Counted from the stretch's first letter, positions 36,804 through 46,008 are shown. The stretch: DNA of 64,000 bases from Paludisphaera rhizosphaerae (GCF_011065895.1 NZ_JAALCR010000012.1:168244-232243); one strand, 5' to 3'. Notes: generated from the sequence alone by a model not told the origin. A program made the numbers and translations.

Positions 36804-39746
36804 TCACTCCAGACCACAGCCGTATTGCTGGATGACATCCTGAAACGTACGCACTAGCTGATGCTCCGGTCCGAAACGGTCGAGGGATCGGTTCAGCCCT
36901 TCTCGCAGCCATCGGCATCCATCCGCTTCGCTTCCGGTGAGGATTGAGTAGACCCCCACGAACCCCAATGTGTTAAGCGTATCGGGGTGGTCGCGGCCCA
37001 GCACCCGCTCCCGGTCCGGCAGCAACGCCGCGAACAACGCCAACGCCCCCCGCGCGTCCCCGCACCTCCCGGTCCAGGAGGCGATGTTGTTGCGGGTCGT
37101 CAGCACGTCGGGGTGGTCGCGGCCCAGCATCCGCTCCCGGTCCGGCAGCAACGCCGCGAACAACGCCAACGCCCCCCGCGCGTCCCTGCACGACCCCGTC
37201 AAGGCGGCGATGTTGTTGCGGGTCCTCAGCGTATCGGGGTGGTCGCGGCCCAGCACCCGCTCCTGGTCCGGCAGCAACGCCTCGAACAATGCCAACGCCC
37301 CCCGCGCGTCCCCGCACGACCCCGTCCAGCCGGCGACGTTGCCGCGCGTGGTCAGCGTATCGGGGTGGTCGCGGCCCAGCACCCGCTCCCGGTCCGGCAG
37401 CAACGCCGCGAACAGCGTCAACGCCCCCCACGCATCCCCGCACCATCCCGTCCAGGCGGCGATGTTGTTGCGGGTCGTCAGGACGTCGGGGTGGTCGCCG
37501 CCCAGCATCCGCTCCTGGTCCGGCAGCAATGCCGCGAACGACGCCAACGCCCCCCACGCATTACCGTACGACCCCATCAATGAGGCGATGTTATTGCGGG
37601 TTCTCAGGACGTCGGGGTGGTCGCGGCCCAGCACCCGCTCCTGGTCCAGCAGCAACGCCTCGAACAATGCCAACGCCCCCCGCGCGTCCCCGCACCGCCT
37701 CGTCCAGCCGGCAATATGTCCCCTCAGCATCAGAACCCGTCGGTCGTCGCTGTTCAAAGATTCCGAGAACCGCGCCAGCCACTCCTCCCACCGGCCGAGA
37801 TTCTCCCGCGGGATGTTGGACTCTCGGTGGAAAAGGCTGTTGTACGCCTGGTCGACGTCCCCGACTTCCCAGAGGTGGTGCGGCTCGCGGAGAAACGCGT
37901 AGCGGTGCAACGGGTCGTCGACGAGCCGCTTCGTGCGGGGGGCGAGGGCGTTGATGGCCGCGGTCATCGCTCGGTGGGCGGCGGGGATGTCGATGTGGAA
38001 GCCAGCGTCGGCGGCGGATCGGCTGAGGAGGTATTCCGCCAGGGTGGCGTGGAAAAGACCCGCGTGCTCTGCGGGGGTGGCGGCGTCACGGCGGACGACG
38101 AGGCCCCCGAGAACGTCGAGCACAGTCAGAACGTCGTCTTTGCCTGAGGGTCCTTCCAGACTCGCCAAAGCATGGACGAGCAAGGGGAGGGGGAGCAATG
38201 GCCCGGGACCGGCGACGGCAAGGAGGGACAGAACGGGCCCGAAACGCTGGCGCCAGACCGCAGCCGAGCCGCCCGTGGTCTGCGACAGGCGTTTGGCGTA
38301 GGCCTCTTCGATCGTGTCGTGCAGGCGGGCTAGGTCAATATCAGGGTCGCCGAGCACGGCGTCGGCGAGTAGCTCCGTCACCAGCCATTGGCCGGCCGAC
38401 TTCCCAAGGATCGCCTTCCGCGCCGGGGACGGGACCCTCCGCGAGTTGAGATACGCTTCCAGATCATCCGCCGGGGTCGACTCCAGCGCCAGGCGGCGGG
38501 CGTCGGGGAAACCCGGCGTCTCCGGATGCGCCGTGACGATCAACCGGAGCGCCGGCGGCCGCGCGGCGAGGGCTTCCGAGACCGTCTTCCTCATGATTTC
38601 GGAAAGCTGGTCGAAGCCGTCGAGCACGATTCGAACAGACCATCCTGCAGGAAGGAAGCCGAGCGGCCCGACGATCTTCAAGCTGACGTAATCCGGATCC
38701 TCCCGGGGTCCCGAACGCTGGAACTCATCGACGGCCCCCGCGAAGCCGGGAACGGTGCGTTGAAGCTGCTTCTCCAGGTCGCGGGCGAGGTCGACCTCGG
38801 TCGTCTGGGCGTTGATGATAGCGATCGCCTGGACGAAGCCCTCGGGGACAGCCCCTTCGGTCAGTTCGGGGCGGACCAGGGCTGAGGCCAGCGTCGACTT
38901 GCCGGTCCCCGCCGCGCCGCTCAGGTAAACCACCGGGTCGGCCTCGCTCGCCGCGACCAATCGGCGGAGTTCGGCGGTGGGCTGGAAGTAGAGCGTCCGC
39001 TGGAGGATCACGGGGCTGGAGGGGCTCCCCTTCCAGTTCCAGAAGACGTCGCCGGGGTCTTTGGCGTTGTTGCGGCCGAGATTGAGATCGGCACCGGACT
39101 CCACGAGTCGCGCCGGGTAATGCTCGGTGTCGAGCCGCCGGTAGACGTCGCGGCAGCGGAGGCGAGCGCCGGCCTCGGACTCGGGGGCTCCGCGTTCGAG
39201 GACTTTGACGAGCGTGTGGAAGAGCGGAGCGCCGGCCGTCACGCGATCGTCGGTCGCGGTCAACAACTCGAAGGCGTGCTGTTGCTGGACGCCATCGGCC
39301 CAGTCTTTCATCGCCTGCTTGACGCCCTCGCCCGCGTGGCAGGCGTCGATGAGGACGGTCACGCCCCGGCCGCCCGTGTGGTCGAGCAGGCAGTCGCCGA
39401 GGAACCGCGCAATGTCGACGGCTCCGCCGGGCTTCGGCTCGACCGACTTGAGAGGCATCAGATAGAACCGGCCGTTGGAGAAGACGCCGTGCCCGACGTA
39501 TCCCACGACCAGTGAATCGCCGGCTGCGGCGGTCTGCTGGACCGCCGCTCTGATCGCGTCTTTCATCACGTCGACGGTCGGGTCGATCAACAGCCCTGCG
39601 GGGCGGTCCTTGAGTTCGACGCCGACGCAATCTCCCGGGCCGGTCGTCATCAGGGCGTGCAGACGTTCGGCGACGCGCGGGAGGAAGCTCAGCCTCCCGA
39701 GGGCCTCGTTCTGCGAGCCGATGATGAGGACCCGGCGACCAGCCAT
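36804..39746 (-). CDS. Caspase-like peptidase / STAND-type NTPase / TPR protein
   Basis: A 980-residue multidomain protein. The N-terminal caspase fold (about 1-215) has the dyad H86 in YVGHGVF and C136 in LIDACHAGE. A P-loop NTPase follows, with Walker A GAAGTGKST (278-286) and Walker B VRIVLDGFDQL (about 375), then a winged-helix-like region to about 670. The C-terminal part (about 672-923) is six near-identical 42-residue TPR units. This is the layout of bacterial NLR-like sensors: repeats sense a trigger, the NTPase oligomerises and the caspase is activated. A role in immunity or programmed death is inferred, not shown. Confidence 0.88.
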   Translation of the reverse strand: MAGRRVLIIGSQNEALGRLSFLPRVAERLHALMTTGPGDCVGVELKDRPAGLLIDPTVDVMKDAIRAAVQQTAAAGDSLVVGYVGHGVFSNGRFYLMPLKSVEPKPGGAVDIARFLGDCLLDHTGGRGVTVLIDACHAGEGVKQAMKDWADGVQQQHAFELLTATDDRVTAGAPLFHTLVKVLERGAPESEAGARLRCRDVYRRLDTEHYPARLVESGADLNLGRNNAKDPGDVFWNWKGSPSSPVILQRTLYFQPTAELRRLVAASEADPVVYLSGAAGTGKSTLASALVRPELTEGAVPEGFVQAIAIINAQTTEVDLARDLEKQLQRTVPGFAGAVDEFQRSGPREDPDYVSLKIVGPLGFLPAGWSVRIVLDGFDQLSEIMRKTVSEALAARPPALRLIVTAHPETPGFPDARRLALESTPADDLEAYLNSRRVPSPARKAILGKSAGQWLVTELLADAVLGDPDIDLARLHDTIEEAYAKRLSQTTGGSAAVWRQRFGPVLSLLAVAGPGPLLPLPLLVHALASLEGPSGKDDVLTVLDVLGGLVVRRDAATPAEHAGLFHATLAEYLLSRSAADAGFHIDIPAAHRAMTAAINALAPRTKRLVDDPLHRYAFLREPHHLWEVGDVDQAYNSLFHRESNIPRENLGRWEEWLARFSESLNSDDRRVLMLRGHIAGWTRRCGDARGALALFEALLLDQERVLGRDHPDVLRTRNNIASLMGSYGNAWGALASFAALLPDQERMLGGDHPDVLTTRNNIAAWTGWCGDAWGALTLFAALLPDRERVLGRDHPDTLTTRGNVAGWTGSCGDARGALALFEALLPDQERVLGRDHPDTLRTRNNIAALTGSCRDARGALALFAALLPDRERMLGRDHPDVLTTRNNIASWTGRCGDARGALALFAALLPDRERVLGRDHPDTLNTLGFVGVYSILTGSEADGCRWLREGLNRSLDRFGPEHQLVRTFQDVIQQYGCGLE
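36979..37734 (-). repeat. Six tandem 126-bp repeats coding TPR units
   Basis: Units start at 36979, 37105, 37231, 37357, 37483 and 37609, each exactly 126 bases, with no indels and mostly 85-95% identity by eye. Each codes one 42-residue TPR (A-G-A-L-x-L-F ... DHPDxLxTRNNIA). The last unit diverges at its end. Confidence 0.95.
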
Positions 39747-39822
39747 GATGGAGACTCGCGCCGGGGCCTATTGCCAGGCTAATGCGAGAGGACGTCCGCT
39801 CATGGTATCGCGAAGGCGCGGG

Positions 39823-40101
39823 TCATTCCACTTCCATCGGCCGGACGCGCATGGGGGTAGGGCGGGTGTCGCGGTTGTAGTCGGAGCCGGCGTAGCCGCC
39901 GACGAACATCTTCTTGACGTCTTCCCGGTCGAACGGAGGACGCCAGGCGACGCGGCGGCCGGGGTCGGTGGGAGTTCCGCTCGTGTACGGCGTGTAAGCG
40001 CGGTCGCGGGCGCAGCCGGAAAGCGTGCAGGCCCAGGCCAGGCCGGCGAAGGCCGTCGCGAGGCGAACGAGACGGCGAGTCTTGCGCGTGTCCATGACCA
40101 T
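39823..40101 (-). CDS. Small lipoprotein of unknown function
   Basis: A 92-residue protein with a lipoprotein signal (LATAFAGLAWACTLSGC, lipid Cys at about 30). The mature part is Pro/Arg-rich and ends RVRPMEVE, with no domain recognised. A second possible start codon lies two codons downstream. It is upstream of, and on the same strand as, the caspase gene (76 bases), but there is no sign that they act together. Confidence 0.68.
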   Translation of the reverse strand: MVMDTRKTRRLVRLATAFAGLAWACTLSGCARDRAYTPYTSGTPTDPGRRVAWRPPFDREDVKKMFVGGYAGSDYNRDTRPTPMRVRPMEVE

Positions 40102-40160
40102 GAGAGAGGCCCTTCCTGTACGGTTCGACTAGCAATCGGACCCCGCCGGAGGCGTCTGCC

Positions 40161-40285
40161 TCCCTTCTCCCCTGGTGGGAGAAGGTGCCCTGGAGGGGCG
40201 GATGAGGGGGGTCCCAACCGTCGGCCGATTGAGGTCCTCCTCATCCGGCCTTCGGCCACCTTCCCCCACCAGGGGGGAAGGGAGG
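40161..40285. repeat. Inverted pair of G+C-rich hairpin repeats
   Basis: CCTTCTCCCCTGGTGGGAGA...GGGGCGGATGAGG (40161-40213) and, in opposite orientation, CTCATCCGGCCTTCGGCC...CCACCAGGGGGGAAGG (40234-40285). These belong to the dispersed family also found at 42410-42735. Confidence 0.65.
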
Positions 40286-40579
40286 TTTCTTCCGCTTCCG
40301 CCGAAGCTCGAAACGGGGAGGCGACAAAGCCCACCTCCCTCGTGTATCGGACGACCGCCGCAGCCAGCTTAACCCGGACATCCGAAACACTCTTCCAACG
40401 CCGGAATTCGTCCCCGGACGGGCGGAAAAGGCTCAAGTCTCGGAGGCCCGCCCAGGAACCGGCGCGAGCGTCGCAATCGATTCAAGCGGCGCAACAAGCG
40501 CGGTCGATCGAAAGCCTGTCGCGGTCGGCGGGGGTCCGTCGGCGTGAGTCGGCAAGGTCCGGGCGGGGAAGGGGTTGGG

Positions 40580-42385
40580 ATGACGTATCATTCCGGACGT
40601 CGGACCTTGCGAGCCTCGGCCGTCGCGCTCTGGGCGGCCGGCCTGACCGCGTCCGCAAGCGGCGGCGACGCCTGGACGCCCGGGCGGCCCACGCCCATCG
40701 CCGTGCACGACGGCGTCGCCTCGTTCTCGGCCCCCAACGACGGCGAAGGCGGCGACCTGCTCGTCGTCGTCTCATCCCTCTCGCGAGAAGCCGGCCCGTT
40801 TCCTTTGCGGCTCTCGGCTCGCTCCGCCGAAAGCGCCCAGCCCCCCGAGATCGCGGCGCCCGGGATCGAGCGAAGGCCCACGCTGGCCCCGTTTCGCCCC
40901 GATCCCGAACCGGCTCCTCCACCTGCCGCCCCGGCCTCCCGACGCGACTTCCACATCATGGCCCGCGAGGGAGACGTCGGCGTCGCGGCGAACTATGAGA
41001 AGGTCCACGGCGTGCTCCGGGCCGTCGGCGAACGCGTCGCGGTGTACGTCGCCGAGGGGGACCTGACGGCCGTCGACGACGCCACGCTGACCGACGTCGT
41101 CGAGACCTTCGACAGGAGCGTCCTTCCCGTCGCCTCGCGGAGCATCGGCGTGGCCGCCGACGTTGACGGCGACGGCCGGTTCGCCGTCCTCTTCTCGTCG
41201 TGGCTGACCCGCCTGGGGGGCGGCCGACACGCCGTCGACGGCTACGTCCGAGTCACCGACCTCGACCCCTCATACCCGCCCCCGTTCGGCGACCGTTGCG
41301 ACGTCATGCACCTGAGCACCGCCCTCCGCGCGGGGCCGCACCTCCGCACGGTCGTCGCCCACGAATACACGCATGCCGTCGTCTTCACGCGCAAGTCCCG
41401 ACGCGCCGGGGAATCTCAGGCCGTCGAGGAGGGCTGGCTCGACGAGGGGCTCGCCCACCTTTGCGAGGACCTGCATGGTTTCGGACGGTCGAACGTGGAC
41501 TACCGCGTGAGCGCGTTCCTCTCGCGGCCGGAGCATTACCGGCTGCTGGTGGACGACTATTACGCGGCCGACCTCTTCCGCAGCCACGGCAACCGAGGGA
41601 GCACGTACCTGTTCCTCCGCTGGTGCGCCGACCGCTACGGCCCTGACTTGCTGCCGACGCTCGTCGGATCGAACCTCCACGGCGCGGCGAACCTGGAAGC
41701 GGCGACCGGCCGGCGGTTCGAGGACCTCTTCCGCGAGTGGTCGGTCGACCTCTTCACCCGGGGCGAGGCCGCCGCCTATTCGGGTTTCGACAGCCGACCC
41801 GCCGGCCCCTGGCTCCCCGCCGGGCCGAGGCCCTCGCGGACGACCGTCGACGGCACGCCCGACGCCTGGGATGCCGCCGGCACGAGCCCCCACTACGCCC
41901 TGATCGACGCCGGCCGCGCGAAGGCCGTCGAGATCCGCGTCGAAGGCCCCGCCGACGCGAAACTCCAGGTCACCGCCGCCCGGCTCCCCAGGTCGTCCCG
42001 CCTGACCCTCACCGCCCGGACGTATCGGGCGTCGAACGGCGACCTGGTCCTCCGGGCCTCGGCGAAGGAGACCGGCGGCGCCCCTGCGCGGCTGGTGGCG
42101 CTCTCGTGGGAGCCGCTCACTCCTCCCGCCGACGCCCGCCGATCCCCCCTACGCCCGGGGAAGCTCGACATGGAGAAGCTCAGCGAGGCCTTCGGCGCCG
42201 ACGCCCTCCCCGCCGCCGGCTCGCTCGACTCCCTCCCCATCCGACTCGACCCCGAAGCCAACGCCGGCCCCCTCGTCGTCAAGCTCCTGGCCCTCGACCC
42301 CTCCGGCCGCCCCGTCGCCGCCTGGGCCGAACTGGTCGATGACCGGCCTGAAGTCGCTCGCCGAGACACGGCCGTGGGGCGCTGA
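40580..42385 (+). CDS. Secreted zinc metallopeptidase (M30-like)
   Basis: A 601-residue protein with a signal peptide (SAVALWAAGLTASASGG). The catalytic core has H261-E-Y-T-H265 in VVAHEYTHAVVF and a downstream Glu in WLDEGLAHLCEDLHG, the arrangement of gluzincins such as peptidase M30. The C-terminal third is beta-rich and probably a binding domain. It likely degrades proteins outside the cell or in the periplasm. The ATG at 40580 (GGAAGGGG upstream) begins the signal peptide. Confidence 0.85.
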   Translation: MTYHSGRRTLRASAVALWAAGLTASASGGDAWTPGRPTPIAVHDGVASFSAPNDGEGGDLLVVVSSLSREAGPFPLRLSARSAESAQPPEIAAPGIERRPTLAPFRPDPEPAPPPAAPASRRDFHIMAREGDVGVAANYEKVHGVLRAVGERVAVYVAEGDLTAVDDATLTDVVETFDRSVLPVASRSIGVAADVDGDGRFAVLFSSWLTRLGGGRHAVDGYVRVTDLDPSYPPPFGDRCDVMHLSTALRAGPHLRTVVAHEYTHAVVFTRKSRRAGESQAVEEGWLDEGLAHLCEDLHGFGRSNVDYRVSAFLSRPEHYRLLVDDYYAADLFRSHGNRGSTYLFLRWCADRYGPDLLPTLVGSNLHGAANLEAATGRRFEDLFREWSVDLFTRGEAAAYSGFDSRPAGPWLPAGPRPSRTTVDGTPDAWDAAGTSPHYALIDAGRAKAVEIRVEGPADAKLQVTAARLPRSSRLTLTARTYRASNGDLVLRASAKETGGAPARLVALSWEPLTPPADARRSPLRPGKLDMEKLSEAFGADALPAAGSLDSLPIRLDPEANAGPLVVKLLALDPSGRPVAAWAELVDDRPEVARRDTAVGR

Positions 42386-42409
42386 CAGCCGATGGGCCGC
42401 GCAACTCCG

Positions 42410-42735
42410 TCCCCTCTCCCACCGGGAGAGGGCAGCCGCGAAGCGGCGGGTGAGGGTCGCGGGAGTTCGGAGGGCATGCCAGACGAAATCCAGGACCATA
42501 ACGGCCTTCCCCCCTCGCGGGGGAAGGTGGCCCGAAGGGCCGGATGAGGGGGGATCGGCTCCGCGTTCAAATCGACCGATCGGACGCGCGTGCGACAGCG
42601 GTCGTCCCCCTCATCTGATCGCTTCGCGATCTGTCTTCCCCCGCGAGGGGCGAAGACCCTCGTCAGCCCCGCTCGAACCAAACTCCGACGACCCTCACCC
42701 GGCCCTTCGGGCCACCCTCTCCCGGTGGGAGAGGG
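42410..42735. repeat. Nested cluster of four G+C-rich hairpin repeats
   Basis: Two forward units (42410-42457, CCCTCTCCCACCGGGAGAGG type; 42501-42560, CTTCCCCCCTCGCGGGGGAAG type) are mirrored by two inverted units (42604-42656 and 42691-42735). Outer pairs with outer and inner with inner, so the whole 326 bases could fold on itself. No gene is present. Confidence 0.75.
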
Positions 42736-42820
42736 ACCTGAGACACCACACATCTGTCCGGGGAAACCCATGCGAACATGGAGAAAACGAGCATTTCGAC
42801 GGCAAATCACTATACAGATG

Positions 42821-42849
42821 TTGACATCCAGTCGATACCTGTGTTGAAT
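42821..42849 (+). promoter_or_regulatory. Candidate sigma-70-type promoter for the VOC gene
   Basis: TTGACA at 42821-42826 and TTGAAT at 42844-42849 with a 17-base spacer, in a locally AT-rich stretch 73 bases before the ATG at 42922. Confidence 0.35.
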
Positions 42850-42921
42850 CCTCATGCCCGCCGCACTTAATGTTCGTGCGAACAGGTGCGAAGGGCCTGG
42901 ATCTTGACGGGAGGTGGAGCG

Positions 42922-43407
42922 ATGGCCGAGGCTCAGAAGTGCGGGTTGCCGACGATCACGCCGCACCTGGTGGTGAAGGGGGGCGCGGAGGCGATCGAGT
43001 TCTACAAGAAGGCGTTCGGGGCCGTGGAGCGGATGCGGATGCCCTGGCCGGGTCCTGACGGGGTCGAGAAGATCGGCCATGCGGAGTTGGAGTTCGGCGA
43101 TTCGCTCGTGATGCTGGCCGACGAGTTTCCCGAGCACGGCAGCATCGCGCCGGCCGCGGGCGGGGCGAGCGTCGTGATCCACCTGATGACGCCCGACGTC
43201 GACGCCACGTACGCCAAGGCCGTCGAGGCCGGCGCGACGGCCGTCATGCCCCCCGCCGACATGTTCTGGGGCGACCGCTACGGCAAGCTCGTGGACCCCT
43301 TCGGCCACCACTGGTCGGTCGCCACCCACATCGAGGACGTCTCCCCCGAGGAGATGAAGAAGCGCATGGACGCCATGATGGCCAGCGCCGGCGAAGGCTG
43401 TTCCTGA
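42922..43407 (+). CDS. VOC-family (PhnB-like glyoxalase-fold) protein
   Basis: A 161-residue protein: TPHLVVKGGAEAIEFYKKAFGAVER opening, GHAELEFGDSLVMLADEFPEHG in the middle, and VDPFGHHWSVATHIEDVSPEEM at the end, matching the PhnB-like branch of the vicinal-oxygen-chelate superfamily. Such proteins are often metal-binding enzymes or antibiotic-binding proteins of unassigned substrate. GGTGGAG lies before the ATG. It is preceded by the cluster of hairpin repeats. Confidence 0.9.
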   Translation: MAEAQKCGLPTITPHLVVKGGAEAIEFYKKAFGAVERMRMPWPGPDGVEKIGHAELEFGDSLVMLADEFPEHGSIAPAAGGASVVIHLMTPDVDATYAKAVEAGATAVMPPADMFWGDRYGKLVDPFGHHWSVATHIEDVSPEEMKKRMDAMMASAGEGCS

Positions 43408-43513
43408 GTCGTCGGCCTTGCCCTCGCCCCCGTCACGCGGCCCGAATCGAGGCCGCCCCTGACGTGGGCGTGGCGGGCCCCGGGCCGATGAGTCGTTCAC
43501 GGGAGGGCCGGGC

Positions 43514-43990
43514 TCACACGCCATGGCTCGTCTGAGGCGTGAGCGACTCATCGACCGGGTTGAAGATCAGTTCGATCCGTCGCCAGGTCGCAGTCCAGCC
43601 GGCGCGATCGGAGGACTTCAACCACGACGCCACGGCCGGCAAGCCCGTTTCCCGGAGTAATCGGTTGGCCGGATGTCGGAACTCGGCGAGCACCGGGTAC
43701 GCGAACAACTCCCACTTTTCATCGTACCAGCCGCTCTGAATCATATACTCCGCCGCGCTGACGCCCGGCTTGCGGGCGGGGTGGAACTCGGCCGTCATGA
43801 CCTTGTAGGGCGACCTCTCCTCAAGCAGTCGGCGGAACTTTGAGGCGGGCCAGACGGCCTGGTCCCAAAAGGTCAGCGACAGCGCCTCGAAGCGAGGCGT
43901 CCCGACGAGCGCCTGGCTGACGGCCTCGGCCCCGATGGGGAAGGAGAGGCCTCGCGGCAACTTCGCCCGATATGTCGTCGGAATCATCAT
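43514..43990 (-). CDS. Uncharacterised 158-residue protein
   Basis: A soluble protein starting MMIPTTYRAKLPRGLSFPIGAEAVSQAL and containing TPRFEALSLTFWDQAVWPAS, SAAEYMIQSGWYDEKWELFAYPVLAEFRH, and a C-terminal WRRIELIFNPVDES. No family is recognised. There is no signal peptide or membrane segment. Base composition is like that of the neighbours. It may be a stand-alone conserved planctomycete gene. Confidence 0.6.
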   Translation of the reverse strand: MMIPTTYRAKLPRGLSFPIGAEAVSQALVGTPRFEALSLTFWDQAVWPASKFRRLLEERSPYKVMTAEFHPARKPGVSAAEYMIQSGWYDEKWELFAYPVLAEFRHPANRLLRETGLPAVASWLKSSDRAGWTATWRRIELIFNPVDESLTPQTSHGV

Positions 43991-44103
43991 CGCCGCGTCT
44001 CCACGGCCAGGCCTGAGTCGACGGAGCCCGACCAGCACGCGCCCCTTGCGAGGAGGCCCGTGCGACGGTCCAATCCTATCTCACCAAACGGCGAGGAGCG
44101 ACG

Positions 44104-45354
44104 ATGGTCGAGGCTGCGACGGACGACGATGCCCGGGGCGACGCGGTCGGCTCGGCCTGGTTCTGGAACGATGAGGGCGAATTCGCCGCCTCGATTCGCG
44201 CCCAGGCGATCGCGATCAATCGGGTGGCGGGCACCTGGGCCTTCCGTTCGTTCGTGATCGCCTATGGGCATTTCCTCATCCTGATGGGGCTGTTGTTCAT
44301 CACCAACTGGTCGGCCGATCGCCCGGACCAGCGCTGGCGGCTGGCCCAGTTGGTGATACTGGCCTTCGGCCTTGTGATGACGGCCCTGGGCGGTTGGATC
44401 GTCTACGTTCGGTTCTACGGCTACCGCCGAAGGATGCGAAACGTCTTCCGCGACGCCCCGGCGGCCGGGCTGCACCTGCATTACACCTTCACGCCGGCGC
44501 GGTTGGTCTCGCACAGCGACAAGTCGGACGCGAGCAACGATTGGAGCGTGTTCGTCAGCGCCGTGGAGGTTCGCGACGGCTACATCCTGATTTCCGCGCA
44601 TCGGAGGAGCACCTGGATCCCCAAGCACGCGCTGGAGCCGCCGTTCGACGTCCCGGCCGCTTCGGCCTTCCTGAGGTCGAAGATCGCCAGGTATCGCGTG
44701 GTCGACCGCGCCTTGCGTCGCTCGTCGCCGATCAGGCGGCCACTCAAGCCGAGCGACGTTCCGTCCCAGGCAGGCCCGAACCCGGTCGTCGGCGTGGCGT
44801 CCTTCCCCATAGATCGGGAGGAATTCACGAGGGCCTCGCGGGCGTCATTGACAGCATTCCGGCCGTGGCATCGTTCGCGATCCCGAGAGCTGCTGTTCTT
44901 CGGCTTTTGGCACCTCTTGCTGGTGTTGGGGCTCTACGAAACGTTCAAACGGCCGGCGACGCCCGACGACCGAATCCTGGGTTCGCTCGCCCCCGTCCTG
45001 GCGGCGTCGGCGGCGTTCGTCTTGTGGCTGGGACTGTACGGCGTTCCTCGGCTGATCCGCGCCTCGCTCCGAAGGTACCCCCTGATCGGCGAAGAATTCA
45101 CCTTCACGTTCACCCACGAACGTTTCATCAGCCACAATCGCCTGGTCGACACCAGCATCGATTGGTCGTTTGTGCATAGCGTCGTCGAGTTCGCCGACGG
45201 CTTCTTCATCCGGCTCAAGAGGTTCCCCGGCGGCTACTGGGTCCCGGATCACGCCTTGAGAGCCCCCTTCGACCACCAGCAGGCCGCCGCCTTCCTGCGA
45301 TCGAGGGGTGTGAAATACCGCGTCATCGACCGCGCCGTCGGGCGGGGGGCTTGA
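44104..45354 (+). CDS. Membrane protein with two YcxB-like halves
   Basis: A 416-residue protein. Each half has paired membrane segments followed by a YcxB-like soluble domain: LHYTFTPARLVSHSDKSDASNDWSVFVSAVEVRDGYILI in the first, FTFTFTHERFISHNRLVDTSIDWSFVHSVVEFADGFFI in the second, each ending with a Tyr-containing WxPxHAL and FLRSK/RG segment. The internal similarity points to a duplication. Function of YcxB-type proteins is unknown. It converges with, and overlaps by 32 bases, the TetR gene. Confidence 0.78.
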   Translation: MVEAATDDDARGDAVGSAWFWNDEGEFAASIRAQAIAINRVAGTWAFRSFVIAYGHFLILMGLLFITNWSADRPDQRWRLAQLVILAFGLVMTALGGWIVYVRFYGYRRRMRNVFRDAPAAGLHLHYTFTPARLVSHSDKSDASNDWSVFVSAVEVRDGYILISAHRRSTWIPKHALEPPFDVPAASAFLRSKIARYRVVDRALRRSSPIRRPLKPSDVPSQAGPNPVVGVASFPIDREEFTRASRASLTAFRPWHRSRSRELLFFGFWHLLLVLGLYETFKRPATPDDRILGSLAPVLAASAAFVLWLGLYGVPRLIRASLRRYPLIGEEFTFTFTHERFISHNRLVDTSIDWSFVHSVVEFADGFFIRLKRFPGGYWVPDHALRAPFDHQQAAAFLRSRGVKYRVIDRAVGRGA

Positions 45355-45949
45355 TCGGGGCGGGCTCGGCCTGGTTTTGCGCGAGCAGCCCGGCGACGAG
45401 GATGTCCACGAGACGTTGAGCGGCCCGCTTCCCGTCCGGGCCGGAGCCGGCGTGGGCCACGCCCGCCAGGGCTCGCAGGAGGTCGAGGGGTTCAAGGTCT
45501 GGGCTGGTCTTGCCGGAAGCCCGCTCGACGAGCGTCCCGATGGTCTCAGTTATCCGGGCGCTGAACGCGGCGTAGATCTCGGACGGTCCGCCGGCGACCG
45601 ACTTGAGAACCTCGGACATGCCGTGCTTGGTCCCGAGGTAGTCGACGAACAGCAGCATCCACTCCCGGAGCGCCTCGACCGGCGGCGCCTCGGCGGCCAA
45701 CCGCTCCGCCGCCGCGATGAGCTGCTCGATCTCGTTCCGGTAGACGGCGGCGATCAGCGCGTCGCGGGTCGGGAAATGGCGGTAGAGCGTGCCAATCCCC
45801 ACGCCGGCCCTCCGCGCGATCTCCTCCAGGCTCGCCGCCGCCCCCTTCTCGGCGAAGACGGCCTTCGCATCCGCAAGCAGCCGCACGCGGTTCCGCTCCG
45901 CATCGGCGCGCGGTCGGCGCGAGGGGGATGGTTCACCGTCGGCGGGCAT
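45323..45949 (-). CDS. TetR-family transcriptional regulator
   Basis: A 208-residue protein with an N-terminal helix-turn-helix (LLADAKAVFAEKGAAASLEEIARRAGVGIGTLYRHFPTRDALIAAVYRNE) of the TetR class. The C-terminal ligand domain is helical (VEALREWMLLFVDYLGTKHG). Divergent from the SDR gene at 46080, with a 130-base spacer holding two inverted repeats. It probably represses itself and the SDR gene until an unknown ligand binds. Confidence 0.9.
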   Translation of the reverse strand: MPADGEPSPSRRPRADAERNRVRLLADAKAVFAEKGAAASLEEIARRAGVGIGTLYRHFPTRDALIAAVYRNEIEQLIAAAERLAAEAPPVEALREWMLLFVDYLGTKHGMSEVLKSVAGGPSEIYAAFSARITETIGTLVERASGKTSPDLEPLDLLRALAGVAHAGSGPDGKRAAQRLVDILVAGLLAQNQAEPAPIKPPARRRGR

Positions 45950-45971
45950 GGCGGGACGACTCCTTGATAAC

Positions 45972-46008
45972 CGGAGGCATCCTCCGTATATTTCCGGAGG
46001 CCGCCTCC
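45972..46008. promoter_or_regulatory. Two inverted repeats, likely TetR operators
   Basis: CGGAGG-CAT-CCTCCG at 45972-45986 and GGAGGC-C-GCCTCC at 45996-46008, both palindromic, in the spacer between the divergent TetR and SDR genes. Repeated palindromes at this place are typical of TetR operator sites (inference). Confidence 0.6.

Noticed and set aside
36979..37734. Tandem 126-bp repeats considered as a CRISPR or intergenic satellite array
   Set aside because: There are no spacers, the unit length equals 42 codons and the reading frame continues through it as TPR units, so it is a coding repeat.
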